Positions 54,292 through 61,530 of a DNA stretch of 64,000 bases are shown piece after piece; position 1 is the stretch's first letter; each line of letters starts with the position of its first letter. The stretch is from Mycobacterium lentiflavum (GTDB lineage: Bacteria > Actinomycetota > Actinomycetes > Mycobacteriales > Mycobacteriaceae). Below the pieces are notes generated by a model. The model had not been told where the DNA came from. It saw only the letters and a list, made by a program, of their open reading frames with translations, and made no database searches. The position numbers were made by a program, and so were the translations under genes. The stretch is taken from NCBI RefSeq assembly GCF_022374895.2, contig NZ_CP092423.2:3410001-3474000 (forward strand), given 5' to 3'.

Positions 54292-54819
54292 CTACTGTTC
54301 GTAGGTGCCGTAGATGTAGGCCCGCGCGATCGCGTGCTGGAACAGGTTGAAGCCGAGGAACGCCGGGCTCGCGTCCTCGGTGAGGTCGATCTTGTCGACG
54401 TCGACGGCGTGCACCGCGACGTAGTAGCGATGCGGACCGTGTCCGGGCGGCGGCGCGGCGCCGATATAGCGCCGCATGCCGGCGTCGTTGACCAGCTGCT
54501 GCGCGCCGCCGGGCAGTTCGCGGCCGTCGCCCGCGTCCTCGGGCAGCTCGGTGACGTCGGCCGGCAGGTTGGCCACGGCCCAGTGCCAGAACCCGGACAG
54601 CGTCGGGGCATCGGGGTCATAGACGGTAACCGCGAAGCTGCGCGTCTCCGCGGGGAATCCCGACCAGCTCAGCTGCGGGCTCACGTCTTCTCCCCCGGCG
54701 CCCATGATGCCGCTGACCTGCGGCATGGCCAGCGGCTGACCGTCGGTGATCGAGTTCGAGGTCAAGGTGAACGACGGCAGCTTGGGCAGCGCGTCATACG
54801 GGTCGGACGGCACGCTCAT
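54292..54819 (-). CDS. PEBP-family protein (TB18.6, Rv2140c equivalent)
   Basis: 175 residues of the phosphatidylethanolamine-binding/YbhB-YbcL family: PQLSWSGFPAETRSFAVTVYDPDAP (DPDAP anion-binding motif about 69-73), GFWHWAVANLP, and GHGPHRYYVAVHAVD. The length equals the M. tuberculosis protein. Members bind phosphorylated or lipid ligands; kinase inhibition is known for other PEBPs but not shown for this one. dapE2 lies upstream with 26 bp between. Confidence 0.93.
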   Translation of the reverse strand: MSVPSDPYDALPKLPSFTLTSNSITDGQPLAMPQVSGIMGAGGEDVSPQLSWSGFPAETRSFAVTVYDPDAPTLSGFWHWAVANLPADVTELPEDAGDGRELPGGAQQLVNDAGMRRYIGAAPPPGHGPHRYYVAVHAVDVDKIDLTEDASPAFLGFNLFQHAIARAYIYGTYEQ

Positions 54820-54845
54820 TGGCGATCCTCTCGTTTCGGTTTTCT

Positions 54846-56210
54846 CTAACAGTGGGTCAGGAAGCGGGCCAGCACGTTGGTGCCGAACCTCAGCGCGTCC
54901 ACGGGTACCCGCTCATCGACGCCGTGGAACAGCGAAGCGAAATCCAATTCCGGCGGCAACTTCAGCGGCGCGAAGCCGAAGCACCGAATACCTATGCGCG
55001 CGAAAGCTTTTGCGTCGGTACCGCCGGACAACATGTAGGGCACGGTGCGGCCGTCCGGATCGACCGCAAGCACCGCGGCGTTCATCGCGTCGACCAGATC
55101 GCCGTCGAAATTGGTCTCGTACGACGGCAAGTCCCGGATCCACTCCCGGGTCACATCCGGGCCGAGCAACTCGTCGATCTCGGCCTCGAACGCGGCCTGC
55201 CGGCCGGGCAGTACGCGGCAGTCGATCACCGCCTCGGCACTGCCGGGGATCACGTTGGCCTTGTACCCCGCCTTGAGCATCGTCGGGTTGGCGGTGTCAC
55301 GCACGATCGCCTTCAGCATGCGGGCCATCGGGCCAAGTTTTTCGATCACGCCCTCCAGATCGCCGGAGTCGGTGTCGAAGGTCAGGCCGGTCTCGTCACT
55401 GATGGCGGCCAGAAACTCGGCGACAGTGTCGGTCATTACCAGCGGAAACTGGTGCCGGCCGATCCGGGCAACGGCCTCAGCGAGCAGCGTTACCGCGTTG
55501 CGGTCGTTGGCCATCGAACCGTGCCCCGCCTGGCCCCGGGCGGTCAGCTTCATCCACTGGATGCCCTTCTCGGCCGTCTCGATCAGATACAGCCGGCGTT
55601 CGCCGCCGTCACGACGCGGCACGGTCAGCGAGAACCCGCCCACCTCGCCGATCGCCTCGGTGACACCCTCGAACAGCTCCGGGCGGTTGTCGACCAGCCA
55701 GTGTGACCCGTACTTGCCGCCGTGCTCCTCGTCGGCCACGAACGCGAACAGCAAATCGCGTGGCGGCACGATGCCGGCCTGCTTCAACTGGCGCGCGACG
55801 ACGATCATCATGCCGACCATGTCTTTCATGTCGACCGCGCCGCGGCCCCAGACATAGCCGCCCTCGACCGCGCCGGAAAACGGATGAACGCTCCAATCGG
55901 CGGGTTCGGCCGGCACGACGTCGAGATGCCCATGGATCAGCAGCGCTCCCCGCGAGCTGTCGGCGCCCTTGAGGCGGACGAACACATTGCCCCGCCCAGG
56001 GGCGCCGGATTCGAGGTATTCGGGCTGGTAGCCGACCTCGGCGAGCTGCTCGGCAACCCAGTGGGCGCATTCGGCCTCGCCGTGGGTGGTCTCGGGGTCA
56101 CCGGTGTTGGTGGTGTCGAACCGGATCAGCCTGCTGACAACTTCGACCACATCGTCGCTCGGATGGTTGGGAACTCCGTTCTCAACTGTCACAACCACCT
56201 TTCCTACCAC
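54846..56210 (-). CDS. dapE2: M20 metallopeptidase DapE2 (succinyl-diaminopimelate desuccinylase-like)
   Basis: 454 residues from GTG/ATG 56210; a GTG a few codons in is also possible. M20/ArgE/DapE family with di-zinc ligands: LLIHGHLDVVPAE (His, Asp), WGRGAVDMKD (bridging Asp), FVADEEHGG (catalytic Glu) and the late GGTDAKAF/HGVDERVPVD. A dimerisation lid occupies about 190-320. M. tuberculosis also has a main DapE; the dapE2 label follows Rv2141c, and the true substrate may be another N-acyl amino acid. It is transcribed away from tRNA-Leu. Confidence 0.92.
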   Translation of the reverse strand: MVGKVVVTVENGVPNHPSDDVVEVVSRLIRFDTTNTGDPETTHGEAECAHWVAEQLAEVGYQPEYLESGAPGRGNVFVRLKGADSSRGALLIHGHLDVVPAEPADWSVHPFSGAVEGGYVWGRGAVDMKDMVGMMIVVARQLKQAGIVPPRDLLFAFVADEEHGGKYGSHWLVDNRPELFEGVTEAIGEVGGFSLTVPRRDGGERRLYLIETAEKGIQWMKLTARGQAGHGSMANDRNAVTLLAEAVARIGRHQFPLVMTDTVAEFLAAISDETGLTFDTDSGDLEGVIEKLGPMARMLKAIVRDTANPTMLKAGYKANVIPGSAEAVIDCRVLPGRQAAFEAEIDELLGPDVTREWIRDLPSYETNFDGDLVDAMNAAVLAVDPDGRTVPYMLSGGTDAKAFARIGIRCFGFAPLKLPPELDFASLFHGVDERVPVDALRFGTNVLARFLTHC

Positions 56211-56343
56211 TGCCCGGGTTGCCCGGCTCAGGCAGCGGAGGCCAGTCGGCCCACGATGCGGCCTGGAAACGCCGCGGCCCTGTCGCGTACGCCACCGCCA
56301 CCGCTAGCGCGCCGTCGATTCAGACCGCCGTCGGCGAGCTAAC

Positions 56344-56373
56344 TTGGGTCCGCGCGGGCCGATCCGCTAGCCT
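56344..56373 (+). promoter_or_regulatory. Candidate sigma-A promoter for tRNA-Leu
   Basis: TTGGGT (56344-56349), an 18-bp spacer and TAGCCT (56368-56373), ending 24 bp before the tRNA. This is the only good match in the 187 bp between dapE2 and the tRNA. Confidence 0.45.
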
Positions 56374-56397
56374 TAGCTGCCAACTCTCGTTGGCCTG

Positions 56398-56483
56398 GTC
56401 CGAGTGGCGGAATGGCAGACGCGCTAGCTTGAGGTGCTAGTGCCCTACTAATGGGCGTGGGGGTTCAAGTCCCCCCTCGGACA
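56398..56483 (+). tRNA. tRNA-Leu (anticodon GAG)
   Basis: 86 nt, class II tRNA. The acceptor stem GTCCGAG pairs with CTCGGAC and the discriminator is A. The anticodon arm is CTAGC-TTGAGGT-GCTAG, giving anticodon GAG (reads CUC/CUU). A long variable arm and the T arm ggGGTTCAAGTcc are present. CC follows the discriminator in the genome. The gene is intact although an IS is inserted 3 bp after it. Confidence 0.95.
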
Positions 56484-56486
56484 CCC
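56472..56486 (+). repeat. Left target-site duplication of the IS (15 bp)
   Basis: ccccctcggacaccc, which includes the end of the tRNA acceptor stem. The same 15 bases recur at 57807-57821. Confidence 0.9.
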
Positions 56487-56530
56487 TGTGATGAGTCGAG
56501 TCATCGGTGACAGATGAGTCGGGTCATGGG

Positions 56531-57709
56531 TTACAGATTCCCCGGCCATCGGCCGGGGTTTTTGTTTTGGTTGCGCCAGTAGTTTGCGGCGGGGTCGATG
56601 TGGTGGCTGCTGAGGACTCGGTGCTGGCTTTTGCTGATGACCGTGACGGTGTTGGTGGTCACCAAGATGAGCACGGCGATGCCGGCGTGGGTGCGGCCGA
56701 TGCCCAGGTGGTGCAGGTGGCTGCCGTGGCGCAGGGTGAGTTTGCCGAATTGGTCGACGGTGTCGTGGCGGATGCGGAAGTGTCCGGTGGGACTGTGCGG
56801 TGGGCTGGCTTTGGGGCGAGCGGTGTAGGCCTGGGCGGGAGTGGTGGCCGCGGGTAAGGCGCGGTGCGTGCGTTGGGTGTTGTAGATGACGGTGAAGTCG
56901 TCGAGCAGGGTTTGCATGGCGGCTACGGTGGCTGGCCGGGGTCGAGGGGCTAGCCAGCGTTTGAGGGTTTGGTGGAAGCGTTCGATTTTGCCTTGGGTTT
57001 GGGGATGTCCGGGGTGACCGTTTTTCTGGGTGATGCCCAGGCTGGCCAGGAGGCGTTCGAAGTCGTTGTAGCCGTGGGTGAATCGTGAGGTGTAAACCGA
57101 TCCGTTGTCGGTCAAGGTGGAGGCCGGCAGACCATAGTGTGTGGCGGTGGTGGTGAAGCTGGCCACGACGTCGGAGCCACCCACGCGCCGATAAGCGGTG
57201 GTCGCCAGCAGAAATCGGGAGTGATCATCGAGCCAGTTGAGGATTTCCACACCACTGCCATCGGCCAGGCTCCAATGGGTGAAATCCGATTGCCAGCATT
57301 CGTTGGGCTGCTCAGCGGCAAAGCGGTGATAGGAGCTTTTGGGGCGTTTACGCGGCGCCGGGACGATCAGGCCATGGTGATGCAGGATGCGTCGGATGGT
57401 CGAGGTCGACGGCGATGCAAAGCCCTGTTGCGTCAGATGCCACTGCAGAGTCAGCGGGCCGGCGTCGAGGCCTTCGATGGTGAGCTTTTCTCGCAGTAAC
57501 ACGATCGCCGCGATCACTTCATCAGACACGGCGCGAGGGTTGCTGGCCGGGCGTCGAGACCGCGGATCCACCGCTTCCAAACCGCCCCGCTGGTAGCGAC
57601 CGACCAGCCGATAAATATGTTGCCGCGACATGCCATAGACCCGGGCTGCCGCGCTCACCGACAGATGACCACTAACGACTTCAAGGACGACCACACGCGC
57701 TTTGGACAT
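56531..57709 (-). CDS. IS481-family DDE transposase
   Basis: 392 residues, full-length. An N-terminal helix-turn-helix (SVSAAARVYGMSRQHIYRLVGRY, about 17-39) is followed by the integrase core with Asp142 (ECWQSDFTHW), Asp201 (LTDNGSVYTS) and Glu243 (GKIERFHQTLKRW). IS481-type proteins carry out cut-and-paste or copy-out transposition as single-ORF elements. No frameshift or internal stop is present. The last codons (NKNPGRWPGNL) lie across the inverted repeat that forms the embedded terminator. Confidence 0.95.
   Translation of the reverse strand: MSKARVVVLEVVSGHLSVSAAARVYGMSRQHIYRLVGRYQRGGLEAVDPRSRRPASNPRAVSDEVIAAIVLLREKLTIEGLDAGPLTLQWHLTQQGFASPSTSTIRRILHHHGLIVPAPRKRPKSSYHRFAAEQPNECWQSDFTHWSLADGSGVEILNWLDDHSRFLLATTAYRRVGGSDVVASFTTTATHYGLPASTLTDNGSVYTSRFTHGYNDFERLLASLGITQKNGHPGHPQTQGKIERFHQTLKRWLAPRPRPATVAAMQTLLDDFTVIYNTQRTHRALPAATTPAQAYTARPKASPPHSPTGHFRIRHDTVDQFGKLTLRHGSHLHHLGIGRTHAGIAVLILVTTNTVTVISKSQHRVLSSHHIDPAANYWRNQNKNPGRWPGNL
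56540..56563 (+). terminator. Intrinsic terminator in the left end of the IS
   Basis: CCCCGGCC-ATC-GGCCGGGG followed by TTTTT, a perfect 8-bp stem with 3-nt loop and U-run, read on the plus strand. It lies 57 bp after the tRNA-Leu 3' end and inside the 3' end of the transposase gene, so it would stop transcription entering from the tRNA side. Classical terminators of this kind are uncommon in mycobacteria. Confidence 0.75.
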
Positions 57710-57806
57710 CCACCATGACTGTCACCTATGACGCGACTCATCAGGTATCGACACAGGTGTAACCCATGACGCGACTCATCTGTCACCTATGTCGTGAACT
57801 CACACA

Positions 57807-57821
57807 CCCCCTCGGACACCC
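57807..57821 (+). repeat. Right target-site duplication of the IS (15 bp)
   Basis: ccccctcggacaccc, a copy of the tRNA 3' terminus. Before the insertion, the sequence that now follows this copy (gaccctgag) directly followed tRNA-Leu. Confidence 0.9.
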
Positions 57822-57905
57822 GACCCTGAGGCGAGCGGCATGAACGCCTGCGTTCATGTCCGAGCCGATGGAGTGTGTTGAGCGGCGAAGCCGCGATCAC
57901 ACACA
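57822..57905. other. Original tRNA-Leu downstream DNA with two hairpins
   Basis: No gene. A perfect 9-bp inverted repeat catgaacgc-ct-gcgttcatg (57839-57858) is followed by gcggc-gaa-gccgc (57882-57894) with outer GTGTG/CACAC arms. Neither has a U-run. They may have been the natural 3' processing or termination structures of the tRNA before the IS separated them from it. Confidence 0.5.
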
Positions 57906-57999
57906 TGTGATGAGTCGAGTCATCGGTGACAGATGAGTCGGGTCATGGGTAACAGATTCCCGGGCTATCGGCCGGGGTTTTTGTTTTGGTTGCGCCAGT
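57906..57999. mobile_element. Orphan 94-bp left end of a second IS copy
   Basis: 91 of 94 bases match 56487-56580 in the same orientation, starting TGTGATGAG and including both binding-site repeats. Its copy of the terminator hairpin is weakened by two changes. The similarity ends abruptly after tgcgccagt. No right end is present nearby. Confidence 0.9.
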
Positions 58000-58245
58000 C
58001 CTGAGCCAACTTCGCTCCAGCCGGTCAGCTGGTGCTAGAACTGCTACAGAAACCACAGTGGCGCAAGAGATTTCACCCGTGTGCGCGCACGGCGGTTCTC
58101 TTTCAAAGGCAGCAAGACGACACCGACGCACGGCGCCTGCCGACTCCGTCCTGGGATCCAATTCACCTGCCGCACAACACTATTCAATCTATTCGGCCCG
58201 ATTTCTCGGGAGAATCGCGGCTGCGGAGTAGGCTGAATACGACCC
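58000..58245. other. Non-coding region upstream of the phosphoribosyltransferase gene
   Basis: About 245 bp in which I see no gene. TAGGCT at 58229-58234, 11 bp before the ATG, is a candidate minus-10 box for the downstream gene. Short open frames here lack ribosome binding sites. Confidence 0.5.
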
Positions 58246-58932
58246 ATGAACCCACGAAATGGCTCCCTGCGGCGCACCGCGACGCGATCCTCGCGGTCCT
58301 TCAAGGACCGCCACGAAGCCGGACGCGCGCTGGCTCAGCAGCTAACCGCCTACCGCGGCAAGGACAACGTGCTGGTGCTCGGCCTGGCGCGCGGCGGCCT
58401 TCCGGTCGCCTGGGAGATCGCCTCGGCGCTACCCGCTGAGCTGGATGTGTTCCTGGTTCGCAAGCTGGGGGTGCCGCGCTGGTCGGAGCTCGCGATGGGC
58501 GCCCTGGCCAGCGGCGGCGGCGTGGTGATGAACGACAACGTGGTCTCCAGCCTGCACATCACCGACGAGCAGGTGCGAGAGGTCATCGACAGCGAGACGG
58601 CCGAATTGGCGCGACGCGAGCACGCGTATCGGGGCGACCGCCCGATCGCGGACCCGCACGGCAAGACCGTGATCCTGGTCGACGACGGCATCGCCACGGG
58701 CGCAAGCATGCTGGCGGCCGTCCGGGCTATTCGGGCCGCCGGGCCGCAGTCCATCGTCGTCGCCGTCCCGGTCGGGCCGCGGTCGGTTTGCCGCGAACTC
58801 GCGCGGGTGGCCGACAACGTCGTATGCACAACGATGCCACCGGGATTCGAAGCCGTAGGACAGGTCTACGGCGACTTTCATCAGGTCAGCGATCATGAGG
58901 TGCGCCAGCTGCTGACTACGCCGACGCGCTGA
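58246..58932 (+). CDS. Phosphoribosyltransferase-domain protein (Rv2143 equivalent)
   Basis: 228 residues. A type I PRTase fold with LGLARGGLPVAWEIA, DVFLVRKLGVPRWSELAMGALASGG and the PRPP loop VILVDDGIATGASM (about 145-158). The last ~30 residues (FHQVSDHEVRQLL) are typical of the stand-alone family. In some relatives the same domain is fused to a dienelactone hydrolase, but not here. The N-terminal ~20 residues are Arg-rich and may not all be translated. Base and product are unknown. Confidence 0.88.
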   Translation: MNPRNGSLRRTATRSSRSFKDRHEAGRALAQQLTAYRGKDNVLVLGLARGGLPVAWEIASALPAELDVFLVRKLGVPRWSELAMGALASGGGVVMNDNVVSSLHITDEQVREVIDSETAELARREHAYRGDRPIADPHGKTVILVDDGIATGASMLAAVRAIRAAGPQSIVVAVPVGPRSVCRELARVADNVVCTTMPPGFEAVGQVYGDFHQVSDHEVRQLLTTPTR

Positions 58933-58934
58933 GG

Positions 58935-59237
58935 CTATTTGGCCGGGTCCTCGCCGCGGGTGTCGGCCGCGACCGTCTCGTCGGCCGGCTGCTCGGCGGC
59001 TTCGTCCGGAACTTCCTCCGGGTAGTCGACGGCCTCGTCCGCCGCCGGCTGCTCTTCGTGGGCTTCGTCACTCGCGTCACGGCGCTGCCGTTCCCGCAGT
59101 GCGTCGACAATCAGCAGCACGACACCCAGGACGCTGGCGCCGATGCACACCCAGGCGACCAGTTCGTTGCTGGTCACGACTGCGAACACCAGCGCAACAA
59201 GCCCGATCAGGGCCAGTACCAGCGCAATGATCAGCAT
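58935..59237 (-). CDS. Small membrane protein with acidic tail (Rv2144c equivalent)
   Basis: 100 residues. Two hydrophobic segments (about 2-24 and 29-47) are joined by a very short loop, then an RERQRRDASDE basic stretch leads into a Glu/Ala/Pro-rich acidic tail (EEQPAADEAVDYPEEVPDEA). No domain with known function. It lies on the wag31 side of the cell-division cluster, 83 bp after wag31, and converges with the phosphoribosyltransferase gene. Confidence 0.85.
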   Translation of the reverse strand: MLIIALVLALIGLVALVFAVVTSNELVAWVCIGASVLGVVLLIVDALRERQRRDASDEAHEEQPAADEAVDYPEEVPDEAAEQPADETVAADTRGEDPAK

Positions 59238-59320
59238 CGGTCATCCTCCAGCGGAAGGGCGGGACAGCCAGGTCCAGTGCACATAAGTGTGCCGGACAGG
59301 TCGTCCGGCACTATTCCCGC

Positions 59321-60127
59321 CTAGTTATTACCCCGATTGAATTGGTCGAACCCACCGGCATCGGCACTGGAGTCGACGGGAGCCGCCGATCCGCGCTGGC
59401 CGAGTTCCTCCAGCTGCGACTCGAGGTAGGTCTTGAGGCGGGTGCGGTATTCGCGTTCGAAGGTGCGGAGCTGCTCGAGACGGCCTTCCAGCACGGTGCG
59501 CTGCTGGTTGATGGTGCCCATGATCTCGGAGTGCTTGCGTTCGGCGTCGGCCTGCAGGGCATCGGCCTTCTCCTGGGCCTGGCGCAACTGCGTCTCGGAA
59601 CGGGTTTGCGCGTCGGCCAGCATCGCGTCGGCGCGCTGACGGGCTTCGGTGACGGTGGCTTCGGCGGTCTGCCGGGCCTCGGTCAGGATATGGTCGGCGT
59701 TGGCGCGCGCGTCGGACAGCAGCTTGTCCGACTCGGCCTGCGCGGTGCTGGTCAGCCGGTCCGCGGTGTCTTGGGCCAGGCTCAGCACGCGTGCCGCCTT
59801 GAGGGCCTGCTCCTCGGTGGTCCCGGCTACGGCCGCCGGCGCGGGCGCCGCCCTGACCGGTTCGGGCTCCGGCTCGGGCTCGAAGACAGGGGCAACAGGG
59901 GCGGGCGCAGCGGCAGGGGCGGCAGCAGCGGCGCCGCCTCCGGCGGCCAATTCCCGGTCCAGCTCCTCGACTCGCTGGCGCAGATCGGAGTTCTCTTCGA
60001 TGAGCCGCGTCAGCTCGTTTTCCACCAGGTCGAGGAACGCGTCGACCTCGTCCTCGTTGTAACCGCGCTTGCCAATAGGCGGCTTACTGAACGCCACATT
60101 GTGGACGTCGGCTGGTGTAAGCGGCAT
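59321..60127 (-). CDS. wag31: Polar growth organiser Wag31 (DivIVA)
   Basis: 268 residues. The N-terminal DivIVA lipid-binding domain (MPLTPADVHNVAFSKPPIGKR, RGYNEDEVDAFLDLVENE) is followed by a first coiled coil (about 35-65), a Pro/Ala/Glu-rich linker (about 70-115, PEPEPEPV) and a long coiled coil to about 250 (VTEARQRADAMLADAQTRSE). It localises to poles, recruits peptidoglycan precursor enzymes and is phosphorylated by PknA in M. tuberculosis. The RBS GAGGGGA lies before the ATG. It is transcribed from its own upstream region after yggT. Confidence 0.96.
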   Translation of the reverse strand: MPLTPADVHNVAFSKPPIGKRGYNEDEVDAFLDLVENELTRLIEENSDLRQRVEELDRELAAGGGAAAAAPAAAPAPVAPVFEPEPEPEPVRAAPAPAAVAGTTEEQALKAARVLSLAQDTADRLTSTAQAESDKLLSDARANADHILTEARQTAEATVTEARQRADAMLADAQTRSETQLRQAQEKADALQADAERKHSEIMGTINQQRTVLEGRLEQLRTFEREYRTRLKTYLESQLEELGQRGSAAPVDSSADAGGFDQFNRGNN

Positions 60128-60375
60128 TGTTTCGTCCCCTCAAGTTCCTGTCAAACGTTCTCGAAAGTGTAGAACGGAGTGGCAGCGGTTGTGCAACTGC
60201 CGCCCATCCTGTCACACCAGACCCGGCGGTTGCCGATTCGCCCAATAAATAAGAACCAATTTCAAACACTAAGAGTCATAAAATCCCAATCCTTAGAATT
60301 TGCAAATCGCGCGCATCAAACCGAGGCCGATCCGTGGCCAAACCGTCGCTTAGAGCCGCCGATACATAACGCGGC
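60128..60375. other. wag31 upstream region with an AT-rich stretch
   Basis: About 250 bp without a gene. 60241-60310 is strikingly AT-rich for this genome (aataaataagaacc, cataaaatcc, cttagaatttgc). TACACT on the minus strand near 60164-60169 is a candidate wag31 minus-10 box. Confidence 0.45.
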
Positions 60376-60666
60376 TCACGCCGCAGCGCCGAATGCGAGC
60401 TGCATGCCGATGAACGCGACCAGCAGAAGCACCATGATGGATAGGTCGAAGCGGACCGCTCCGATCGTGAGCTGAGGGATCAGCCGGCGCAGCAGCTTCA
60501 CCGGCGGATCCGTGATCGACATGATGATCTCCAGGACCACCACGGTGATGCCGGTGGGATGCCAGTCACGGCTGAACGAGCGAATGAACTCGACGACGAC
60601 CCGAGCGATAAGCAGCAGCCAAAAGATGAATAGCGCAAACCCAAGGATCTGAAAGAACAGCACCAA
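60376..60666 (-). CDS. YggT-family membrane protein (Rv2146c equivalent)
   Basis: 96 residues. Two hydrophobic segments (about 3-25 and 74-94) flank the conserved loop RSFSRDWHPTGITVVVLEIIMSITDPPVKLLRRLIPQLTIGAVRFDLS (in parts: DPPVKLLRRLIP, RFDLS). YggT proteins lie beside sepF and yggS in many bacteria and are thought to assist division or osmotic adaptation; the mechanism is unknown. It is cotranscribed downstream of sepF (155-bp gap). Confidence 0.92.
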   Translation of the reverse strand: MVLFFQILGFALFIFWLLLIARVVVEFIRSFSRDWHPTGITVVVLEIIMSITDPPVKLLRRLIPQLTIGAVRFDLSIMVLLLVAFIGMQLAFGAAA

Positions 60667-60821
60667 CGAGAGCCCGACCTTACCGATGAGACGTCAACCG
60701 CCGCGCGATAGCGCGGACATCGCAAGAGTACCGACTCACCCTTGAGCGGACATCTCAGATGCGCCGCATCGGCAGGCGGGTGATGGACACCTGACCCGGC
60801 GCTCCGCCGGGGCAGATCTGG

Positions 60822-61463
60822 CTATTGGTAAGCGTAGAAGCCGGTTTCGGCGATCCGGCGGCGCTCCTCGGGCGAGACATCGACGTCGGCGGGCGACAGC
60901 AGGAACACTTTGGTCGCGACCTTGTCGAACGAGCCACGCAGGGCGAAGGCCAGCCCAGCCGCGAAATCGACGAGCCGCTTGGCGTCGGCGTTATCCATCG
61001 ACACCAGGTCCATGATGACCGGGGTGCCGTCGCGGAACCGCTCGCCGATGGTGCGGGCCTCGCTGTAGTCCTTGGGCCGCAGCGTCGTGATCTTTGACAG
61101 CGGGTGGCCGTCCTCGAACATCATCGCCATCCGGCGCGGGTCCATGGCCAGGGCGCCGCGGGTGCCGCCACCGCGGAGGAAGGACCCCAGCCGCGGGCGG
61201 CCCATCTCCGGGCGGTCGAACTCACGGCCACGGAACGGCGGCGGTTCGTCGGCGTAGCCACCGCGGTAGCCCGGAGGCGCATAGTCGCCGGCCTCGCCAC
61301 GTGGGTCGTCGTATTCGGGCCGGTCATAGCCACGGCCGTAATCCTCGTCGAAGCGAGCACGGGGGAATCCGCGCGACGGCGCGCGGTCGTCGTAGTACTC
61401 GTCTTCGTAGTCGTCCATTGGGGCCATACCGAAATAGGCCTTGACCTTGTGCAGTGTGCTCAT
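60822..61463 (-). CDS. sepF: Cell division protein SepF
   Basis: 213 residues. An amphipathic membrane-binding N-terminus (MSTLHKVKAYFGMA) is followed by a disordered Tyr/Asp/Arg/Gly-rich linker (to about 100) and a C-terminal SepF fold with TTLRPKDYSEARTIGERFRDGTPVIMDL and RLVDFAAGLAFALRGSFDKV. SepF anchors FtsZ to the membrane in actinobacteria, which lack FtsA. It lies 67 bp after yggS within the ftsZ-to-wag31 series. Confidence 0.95.
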   Translation of the reverse strand: MSTLHKVKAYFGMAPMDDYEDEYYDDRAPSRGFPRARFDEDYGRGYDRPEYDDPRGEAGDYAPPGYRGGYADEPPPFRGREFDRPEMGRPRLGSFLRGGGTRGALAMDPRRMAMMFEDGHPLSKITTLRPKDYSEARTIGERFRDGTPVIMDLVSMDNADAKRLVDFAAGLAFALRGSFDKVATKVFLLSPADVDVSPEERRRIAETGFYAYQ

Positions 61464-61530
61464 TGCGTACGACCCCTTCTAGCCCCGGGATTTTTGTTGT
61501 CTGTGATGAAGGTGTGACTACAGTGACTAC

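Larger units (their letters stand above)
56487..57806 (-). mobile_element. IS481-family insertion sequence, complete (1320 bp)
   Basis: Bounded by ~50-bp imperfect terminal inverted repeats that begin TGTG (left 56487-56536; right complement 57806-57758) and flanked by a perfect 15-bp direct repeat. Each end carries two copies of GATGAGTCGnGTCAT, probably transposase binding sites (56490-56504 and 56513-56527; inverted at 57728-57742 and 57766-57780). It contains one intact transposase gene. The insertion leaves tRNA-Leu whole. Intact ends, intact gene and intact target duplication suggest a recent, possibly still active, insertion. Confidence 0.93.

Noticed and set aside
57906..57999. attR-like site of an integrated island at tRNA-Leu
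   Set aside because: The segment matches the IS left end, not the tRNA; the direct repeats that match the tRNA (56472-56486 and 57807-57821) flank exactly the IS, so they are its target duplication rather than phage att sites.
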